A DNA stretch of 64,000 nt from Clostridia bacterium (GTDB lineage Bacteria > Bacillota > Clostridia > Christensenellales > Aristaeellaceae). The position numbers were made by a program, and so were the translations under genes. The DNA is taken from contig JAFUFB010000003.1 of NCBI GenBank assembly GCA_017470145.1, positions 62,001 to 126,000 on the forward strand, read 5' to 3'. Under the pieces are notes generated by a model. It was given only the letters and a program-made list of their open reading frames with translations. It was not told the DNA's origin and ran no database searches. Shown piece by piece: positions 58,881-64,000 of this stretch. Positions within the stretch are counted from its first letter, which is position 1; each line of letters begins with the position of its first letter.

Positions 58881-59687
58881 TTAAGTAAGGAAGATCCCTT
58901 CCAATATAATTAAAGCAATCAGTCCGGCCATGGCGGCGCAGGCGAGATAATCGTTTTTGGTTACCTTCAGCACCCGGAAGCGGGTTCTTCCTTCGCCGCC
59001 GTGGTAACAGCGGCTTTCCATGGCCATGGCCAGATCGCCGGCCCGGCGGAAGGCGGACACGAACAGGGGCACCAGCAGGGGCACCATGGATTTGGCGCGG
59101 GAGATGAGATTCCCGCTTTCAAAATCCGCTCCACGGGCCATTTGGGCCTTCATGATCTTATCCGTCTCATCCAGCAGGGTGGGGATAAAGCGCAGGGCGA
59201 TGGTCATCATCATGGCCAGCTCATGGGCGGGGAAGTGAATCTTCTTCAGGGGCCCCAGCAGCAGCTCGATGGCGTCGGAGAGGGCCACGGGGGAAGTGGT
59301 CAGGGTTAAAACCGAGGTGCCGATGACCAGGAAGATCAGCCGCAGGGAATAGAACACCGCCTGGCGCAGGGCTTCCCGGGTAATGCGAATGATCCAGAAT
59401 TCTACTAGCACAGTTTCACCGGCGGTGAAGAACAGATTGAGTAAAAAGGTCAGAATCAGGATCATCCGCAGAGGCTTGATGCCCTTGATCAGCATCTTGA
59501 AGGGAATCTTCGCCAGCCGGGACACCAGATACACAAAGCCCAGAATCAGGGCATAGCCCAGCAGGGTATGGACCAGGAAAACGGCGACGATGAAGGCGAT
59601 GGTCAGCACCAGCTTAACCCGTGGATCCAGCCGATGAATGGGGCTATCCACGGGATAATACTGGCCCATGGTGATATTGGTCAGCAT
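58881..59687 (-). CDS. ecfT: Energy-coupling factor transporter membrane protein EcfT
   Basis: 268 residues, start at the ATG at 59687 behind AAGGAGGCG. It links the two ATPases to vitamin-binding S subunits of group II ECF importers. There are about five helices plus a coupling segment with the two short Arg motifs of the family, in AQMARGADF (about 180) and ESRCYHGGEGRTR (about 220). The start overlaps the end of ecfA2 by seven bases. S components would be encoded elsewhere. Confidence 0.93.
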   Translation of the reverse strand: MLTNITMGQYYPVDSPIHRLDPRVKLVLTIAFIVAVFLVHTLLGYALILGFVYLVSRLAKIPFKMLIKGIKPLRMILILTFLLNLFFTAGETVLVEFWIIRITREALRQAVFYSLRLIFLVIGTSVLTLTTSPVALSDAIELLLGPLKKIHFPAHELAMMMTIALRFIPTLLDETDKIMKAQMARGADFESGNLISRAKSMVPLLVPLFVSAFRRAGDLAMAMESRCYHGGEGRTRFRVLKVTKNDYLACAAMAGLIALIILEGIFLT

Positions 59688-60544
59688 GCGCTCGCCTCCT
59701 TCCACAGCCGCAGCAGCTGTTCCTTCAGCTCCTCAGGCCGATATAGATCCGCTGGCAGGTCATAGCCCGCGGCCCGGAGGGCGGCGCAGAGCTTGGCGGA
59801 TTCGGGAATATCCAGGCCGATGGAGGTCATGAGATCCCGACGGGCAAACACCTCCCGGGGGGAACCATCCGCCACCAGTTTGCCCTCCGAGATGACCAGC
59901 AGGCGGGTGGCCAAGCGGGCCATATCCTCCATGGAATGGGAGACCATCAAAATAGTGGTATGATCCTTGGCCCGGAGCTCCTCCAGCATGGAGAGAATCC
60001 GATCCCGCCCCCGGGGATCCAGCCCGGCGGTGGGCTCATCCAGAATCAGCACCTCTGGCTCCATGGCCAGGACGCCGGCGATGGCCACCCGGCGCATCTG
60101 GCCGCCGGAAAGCTCGAAGGGACTTTGTTCCGCGTATTTCGCGTAATCCAGATGGACGCTGTCCATGGCCTTGCGAACCCGGCGATCGATCTCCTCGCTG
60201 GAGAGCCCCTGATTCTTTGGGCCGAAGGCGATATCCTTGGCCACGGTTTCCTCAAACAGCTGATATTCCGGATACTGGAACACCAGGCCGATCCTTTGGC
60301 GCAGGGCGCGACGATTGACGCCTTCGCCATTCAGATCCTGCCCATCCACCAGCACCTGGCCGGAGGTGGGCTTCAGAAGGCCGTTCAAATGCTGCACCAG
60401 GGTGGACTTGCCAGAGCCGGTATGGCCCACGATGCCGATAAACTCCCCGGGCTCAATGGCGAAGGAGACATCGTCCAGGGCGACGGTGCTGATGGCGCTG
60501 CCTTCGCCGTAGGTATGGGTCAGATGGCGGACTTCGATGGACAC
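59681..60544 (-). CDS. ecfA2: Energy-coupling factor ATPase EcfA2
   Basis: 287 residues. Walker A GHTGSGKST (about 40-48), Q-loop VFQYPEYQLFEETV (the YPE-QLF form is characteristic of EcfA2), signature LSGGQMRR (about 144) and Walker B VLILDEPTAGLDP (about 165) are present. It pairs with EcfA1 to power vitamin uptake. Its start lies within the end of ecfA1 (25-base overlap) and its end overlaps ecfT, so the three subunits are tightly coupled. Confidence 0.94.
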   Translation of the reverse strand: MSIEVRHLTHTYGEGSAISTVALDDVSFAIEPGEFIGIVGHTGSGKSTLVQHLNGLLKPTSGQVLVDGQDLNGEGVNRRALRQRIGLVFQYPEYQLFEETVAKDIAFGPKNQGLSSEEIDRRVRKAMDSVHLDYAKYAEQSPFELSGGQMRRVAIAGVLAMEPEVLILDEPTAGLDPRGRDRILSMLEELRAKDHTTILMVSHSMEDMARLATRLLVISEGKLVADGSPREVFARRDLMTSIGLDIPESAKLCAALRAAGYDLPADLYRPEELKEQLLRLWKEASAC

Positions 60545-61374
60545 AGTCTTCGCACCTCCTCCACCAGTTCTTCTACCGTCAAGATCCCCTCCCGCAGGGG
60601 CATGCCCTGAGCACGCAGCTCCGCGGCCAGGGAGGTCATCCGGGGAACGTCCAGATGCAGATCCCGCATCTTTTCCACATCGTCAAAGATCTCCCGGGGC
60701 GTCCCCTCGGAGACGATCTGTCCATCGGAAACCACCAGGATACGATCCGCCTGGGCGGCTTCCTCCATAAAATGAGTGATCCAGACCACGGTGATGCCCT
60801 TTTGCCGATTCAGGGTGCGGACGGTTTCCAGCACCTCCTGGCGGCCGGAGGGATCCAGCATGGCGGTGGCCTCATCGGCGATGAGCACCGAGGGCTCCAT
60901 GGCCAGAATGCCGGCGATGGCTACTCGCTGCTTCTGGCCGCCGGAGAGCATATGGGGCGCGGAATCCGCGAATTTGCTCATGTGCACCGCGGCCAGGGCG
61001 GATTCCACCCGGGGGAGCATCTCCTCCGTGGGGACCCCCAGGTTTTCCAGCCCGAAGGCCACATCCTCCTTGACGATGGTGGCCACGATCTGGTTATCCG
61101 GATTCTGGAAGATCATGCCCGCCCGGCGGCGAATTTCCCAGACGAATTCGTCCTTCGCCGTGTCATAGCCGCAGACCAGAATCCGACCCTCGGATGGCAG
61201 ATACAGGGCGTTTAGCAGCTTGGCCAGGGTGGATTTGCCGGAGCCGTTATGGCCCAGCACGGCCACGAATTCCCCTTCCCGAATCTGCGCCGTGGCATGG
61301 GAGAGGGCAGGGGAGGGCGCTTCCTCATAGGTATAGGAGACGTCTTCCAATTGGATTCTGACTTGCTCGTTCAT
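60520..61374 (-). CDS. ecfA1: Energy-coupling factor ATPase EcfA1
   Basis: 284 residues. Walker A GHNGSGKST (about 41-49), Q-loop IFQNPDNQIVATIV (the EcfA1 form), signature LSGGQKQR, and Walker B VLIADEATAMLDP are seen; the Walker B region has DEA in place of DEP, as in other EcfA1 proteins. GAGGTGATCC precedes the ATG. It follows the metallophosphoesterase gene by 16 bases, and the promoter at 62433-62461 may serve the whole group. Confidence 0.94.
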   Translation of the reverse strand: MNEQVRIQLEDVSYTYEEAPSPALSHATAQIREGEFVAVLGHNGSGKSTLAKLLNALYLPSEGRILVCGYDTAKDEFVWEIRRRAGMIFQNPDNQIVATIVKEDVAFGLENLGVPTEEMLPRVESALAAVHMSKFADSAPHMLSGGQKQRVAIAGILAMEPSVLIADEATAMLDPSGRQEVLETVRTLNRQKGITVVWITHFMEEAAQADRILVVSDGQIVSEGTPREIFDDVEKMRDLHLDVPRMTSLAAELRAQGMPLREGILTVEELVEEVRRLCPSKSAI

Positions 61375-61390
61375 GGATCACCTCAAAGCC

Positions 61391-62329
61391 TTATGGCCTG
61401 GAAATATCAATGCAGTGAATCTGGGGCGGGGTGAAGACCCGGGCGGGAATGACGGAGGTTCCTACACCGTTGGAGATCAGCAGATCGGACCGGTTTTCCA
61501 CCAGCCAGCCGCCCTGATAGCGATCGTCCACGTCAGTGGCGATGCCCAGCAGCCCGGAGAGCCCCCAGATTTGCCCCCCATGGGTATGGCCGAAGAGGGC
61601 CAGATCGAACCAGCCCAGCTTGCCATTCTTGTCCTCCGCCCGATGAATATCGGGGATGATGGAGGGATTATGACAAAGGAAAACCACATAGTCCTCCGCG
61701 GCGGTTTTGCTGGCCAGGGAGGTTAGGGTGGGCTTCCCTGTGCGGACATCGTCCAGGCCAGCGATATAGACCAAGCTGGAGCCAATGCGGACGGCGGTAA
61801 GATCATTCACCAGGGGAACGACTCCTGCATCCCGCATGGCGTCTGTCACCATGTCGCGCTCCGTGTCCGTCTCGCCGTGATCCTTCTCTCCCAGGACCCC
61901 CAGGGCGGCATAGCGGGCATGCAGGGAGGGCAAGCGCTGATAGAAGGCCAGGGCGTCGTCCGGGGAATTGCCGATATCGCCGCCGAAGAGGACGATATCC
62001 GGCTTTAAATCCACAATGGTGTTCACCAGGGAATTCACCCGCCGATTAGAGAAAAAGAAGCCATAATCCACGTCCGAAAGATAGACGATGCGCAGATGGC
62101 CGATATCCGCCGGCAGATCCTCAGAGATCAGGCTGACCCGATCCACCCGGAGAATGAGTGCGTCCACAAAGGGGAAAACCAGCAGAATCACCAGGAGCAC
62201 GGCGCCCAGAATGGCCAGCTGGCGGCGCCGATGATGGCGCTGGGCGTGGCGGGAACGATAATGGCGGGAGGCGGTGGAAGAAACCGCCCAGGGCATGGAC
62301 GGGGAATGCTTTCCACGATATTCATTCAA
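61391..62329 (-). CDS. Membrane-anchored metallophosphoesterase with altered metal motifs
   Basis: 312 residues: a basic cytoplasmic tail (about 1-36, HYRSRHAQRHHRRRQ), one helix (about 37-60) and a calcineurin-like domain outside. The family motifs are present but changed: the DxH site reads SDVDYG, GGDIGN is intact, the GNHD motif reads GEKDHG, and CHNP and GHTHGGQ are intact. Loss of the first His and the Asn suggests changed metal binding or reduced activity. Related YaeI/YkuE-type enzymes act on phospholipid or lipid-linked phosphates. It is the first gene before ecfA1. Confidence 0.85.
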   Translation of the reverse strand: MNEYRGKHSPSMPWAVSSTASRHYRSRHAQRHHRRRQLAILGAVLLVILLVFPFVDALILRVDRVSLISEDLPADIGHLRIVYLSDVDYGFFFSNRRVNSLVNTIVDLKPDIVLFGGDIGNSPDDALAFYQRLPSLHARYAALGVLGEKDHGETDTERDMVTDAMRDAGVVPLVNDLTAVRIGSSLVYIAGLDDVRTGKPTLTSLASKTAAEDYVVFLCHNPSIIPDIHRAEDKNGKLGWFDLALFGHTHGGQIWGLSGLLGIATDVDDRYQGGWLVENRSDLLISNGVGTSVIPARVFTPPQIHCIDISRP

Positions 62330-62432
62330 GAACCATCAGCCTCCCATTCTGCTATCGCTTTTATTTCGCGTGCGGGAGTTACATCGAAACAGCCACACAA
62401 AAACAAACCCAACCCCTTGGCGGGCAGGGGAT

Positions 62433-62461
62433 ATTGTACAATAAAAGCGGACAGACTTCAA
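62433..62461 (-). promoter_or_regulatory. Promoter for metallophosphoesterase / ECF operon
   Basis: On the minus strand TTGAAG, a 17-base spacer, TACAAT. Confidence 0.7.
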
Positions 62462-62588
62462 GGAGCAGGGAAAAAGAAGACGAAAAAGAAAAGAGTGTTA
62501 CAATTCTGTCACGAAATTTTACGACGAAAATGGACTAAAAATGGCTGAAAGCATTGAAAATAAAAGAAAAAATGGATTTGTAAGAAAT

Positions 62589-62617
62589 TTGACAAGAAGT
62601 GAAATGCCGGGTAAAAT
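62589..62617 (+). promoter_or_regulatory. Promoter for the secreted repeat protein
   Basis: TTGACA, a 17-base spacer, TAAAAT (62612-62617), about 50 bases before the start codon. Confidence 0.75.
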
Positions 62618-62668
62618 AAATTCATCCTTTTCTCCATTTGGAGGATGATACATCAGGAGGCTGAAAAG

Positions 62669-64000
62669 ATGAGGAAAGGTTGGATGAAGAAAGTACTGGC
62701 CGCGCTGGTGGCCCTGGGGATGATGATCGCCGGGCTGGCCATGGCTGTGGCTGATTCTGTGCCGGCGGACTGGGCTGATCTGCAGCTGTCCGTTTACTGG
62801 CTGGAGGCGGACGGAATGGAACAGTCCGCCGCGGCTTTGCCCGTGGAAGGGCTGGAAGGCGTATGGTGGGTGCAGGTGCCGGCAGAGCAGATCGGCAGCC
62901 TGTTCCTGCGGGCTTTCCATCCGGGCCATGCCTATACCTATTATCCGGAAAATGACGCACCGCTGACCGGTGTGATGGACGCCGGGCTGACCCTGGAGGG
63001 CCCCTTCATGGTGATTACGGGCTTCAACCAGGAGGCGGAGGACGTGGTGTATACCATTCGGCTGTACATCTCCACCCAGACGCCGCTGCCCGTTTCCCAG
63101 GAAGCTTGGGATTTCTCCGCGGAGGAGATCTCTGAACCCGCGCCGGTAGAAGTGGTGGAAGAGATTCCGGAGGTAATTCCGGAAATCATTCCCGAGGTGA
63201 TTCCAGAGGTTGTTCCTGAAGTGATCCCCGAGGTGATTCCGGAGGTTGTTCCTGAAGTCACTCCTGAGGTGATTCCGGAAGTGATCCCTGAGGTGATTCC
63301 CGAAGCCGTTCCGGATGCAACGCCTGTGGAGCAGGTGGTGGAGATCCCGGAGGAAGTTACGCCGATCGAACAGGTAGCGGAGATTCCGGAAGAGGTTACG
63401 CCTATCGAGCAAGTGGTGGAGGTTCCGGAAGAAGTAACCCTCATCGAACAGGTAGCAGAAGTTCCAGAAGAAGTGACCCCTGTCGAACAGGTGGTAGAGA
63501 TTCCGGAAATTCCGGCGGAGGTATATGAAGAAATCCCCGTGGAGATCCCCGAGGAGCAGCCCACGCCGGAACCGACGCCGATCCCCGTAATCGAGACGCC
63601 AATTCCCCAGGGGGAAATGATCAACCGCTTCGCCCAGACCACCAAGAGCGTACGCTTCCGGGCGGAGAAGAGCACGAAATCCACCATTCAGCGGGAGCTG
63701 AAGGCCAATGAATATGTATACGCCCTGCGGGAGGAGACCAACGAGGCAGGGGAGCTATGGACAGCGGTGCTGACGCGGGACGAGTTCGGCTACGTCATGA
63801 GTGAATATCTGCATGTGCTGACCCAGGCGGATAGCGATATCCTGATGTCCGACCCGGCCCAGACCCCCGTGCCCCCCATGACGGCGGAAGAATTGGACGC
63901 CCTGACCGCACCGGAGACGACTCCGATTCCGGAAATTGTGGAAATTCCGGAGCCTGTCGTCGTGCCGGAGGAGCCGGTGCAGGAAATTCCTCAGGAGGCA
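62669..64000 (+). CDS. Secreted Pro/Glu/Val-repeat protein with SH3-like domain (partial, 3' end off window)
   Basis: 444 codons to the window edge without a stop. AGGAGG lies eight bases before the ATG. The signal sequence (about 1-28, ending AMAVA-DS) directs export. Residues 30-160 form an unrecognised beta-rich domain. Two repeat tracts follow: about a dozen units of IPEV or VPEV type (about 168-215) and five units like IPEEVTPIEQVAE (about 220-285). An SH3-like domain (about 325-385, SVRFRAEKSTKST...FGYVMSEYLHVL) may bind the cell wall, and a second Pro-rich tract (from about 400) runs off the edge. The overall style recalls the stalk of the AAA protein at 26561, though the units differ. 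Confidence 0.8.
   Translation, partial: MRKGWMKKVLAALVALGMMIAGLAMAVADSVPADWADLQLSVYWLEADGMEQSAAALPVEGLEGVWWVQVPAEQIGSLFLRAFHPGHAYTYYPENDAPLTGVMDAGLTLEGPFMVITGFNQEAEDVVYTIRLYISTQTPLPVSQEAWDFSAEEISEPAPVEVVEEIPEVIPEIIPEVIPEVVPEVIPEVIPEVVPEVTPEVIPEVIPEVIPEAVPDATPVEQVVEIPEEVTPIEQVAEIPEEVTPIEQVVEVPEEVTLIEQVAEVPEEVTPVEQVVEIPEIPAEVYEEIPVEIPEEQPTPEPTPIPVIETPIPQGEMINRFAQTTKSVRFRAEKSTKSTIQRELKANEYVYALREETNEAGELWTAVLTRDEFGYVMSEYLHVLTQADSDILMSDPAQTPVPPMTAEELDALTAPETTPIPEIVEIPEPVVVPEEPVQEIPQEA

Overview
The window looks like chromosomal DNA of a Gram-positive, clostridia-type bacterium (Bacillota), GC-rich for that group. This is inferred from strong AGGAGG-type ribosome binding sites, TTGACA/TATAAT-like promoters, a threonine T-box leader, the ecfA1-ecfA2-ecfT-truA gene order, a DUF951 gene, and several sugar ABC importers that lack their own ATPase genes. 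A gut, plant-fibre-degrading lineage is plausible, but no 16S gene is present to confirm it. No tRNA or rRNA gene and no CRISPR array was seen.

Bases 1-26300 are a carbohydrate-uptake region. Two pairs of divergent CUT1-type sugar importers lie at 1-6670 and 18525-26280. Each divergent gap carries two copies of a palindrome, CTTGAAT-N3-ATTCAAG, and a promoter between them. The first gap also holds a tyrosine recombinase gene broken by one in-frame TAG. The palindromes look like operators of one sugar regulator. They also form inverted repeats around promoter-bearing segments, so invertible switches are possible. Between the importers lie a low-GC AAA ATPase gene, a GH3 beta-glucosidase, a two-gene threonine/serine exporter, a GH30 glycosidase and an iron-type ABC importer. 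A 150-bp three-hairpin element occurs in inverted orientation on both sides of the 7-14 kb block, with compensatory changes in its stems.

Bases 26500-49130 hold an unusual set of envelope and AAA+ genes: a surface-exposed, Pro/Thr-repeat protein whose cytoplasmic end is a McrB-like AAA+ domain; a coiled-coil partner; thrS with a T-box; a SNF2 helicase; a CotH / DUF4956 / VTC / PIG-L cluster; a Clp-type AAA+ protein with a small unknown partner; a probable 6S RNA; and a MotA/MotB-like pair with long coiled coils, resembling ZorA/ZorB, followed by a one-helix membrane protein. The ordering suggests one or two membrane-spanning, ATP- or ion-driven machines that do not match a complete known system.

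Bases 49300-64000 are mostly housekeeping: DUF951, an EF-G-like GTPase, an FAD-dependent oxidoreductase, murI, a secreted beta-domain protein, asd, nth, truA, the ECF module ecfA1A2T and a membrane metallophosphoesterase. The right edge carries a secreted repeat protein with an SH3-like domain that runs off the window.
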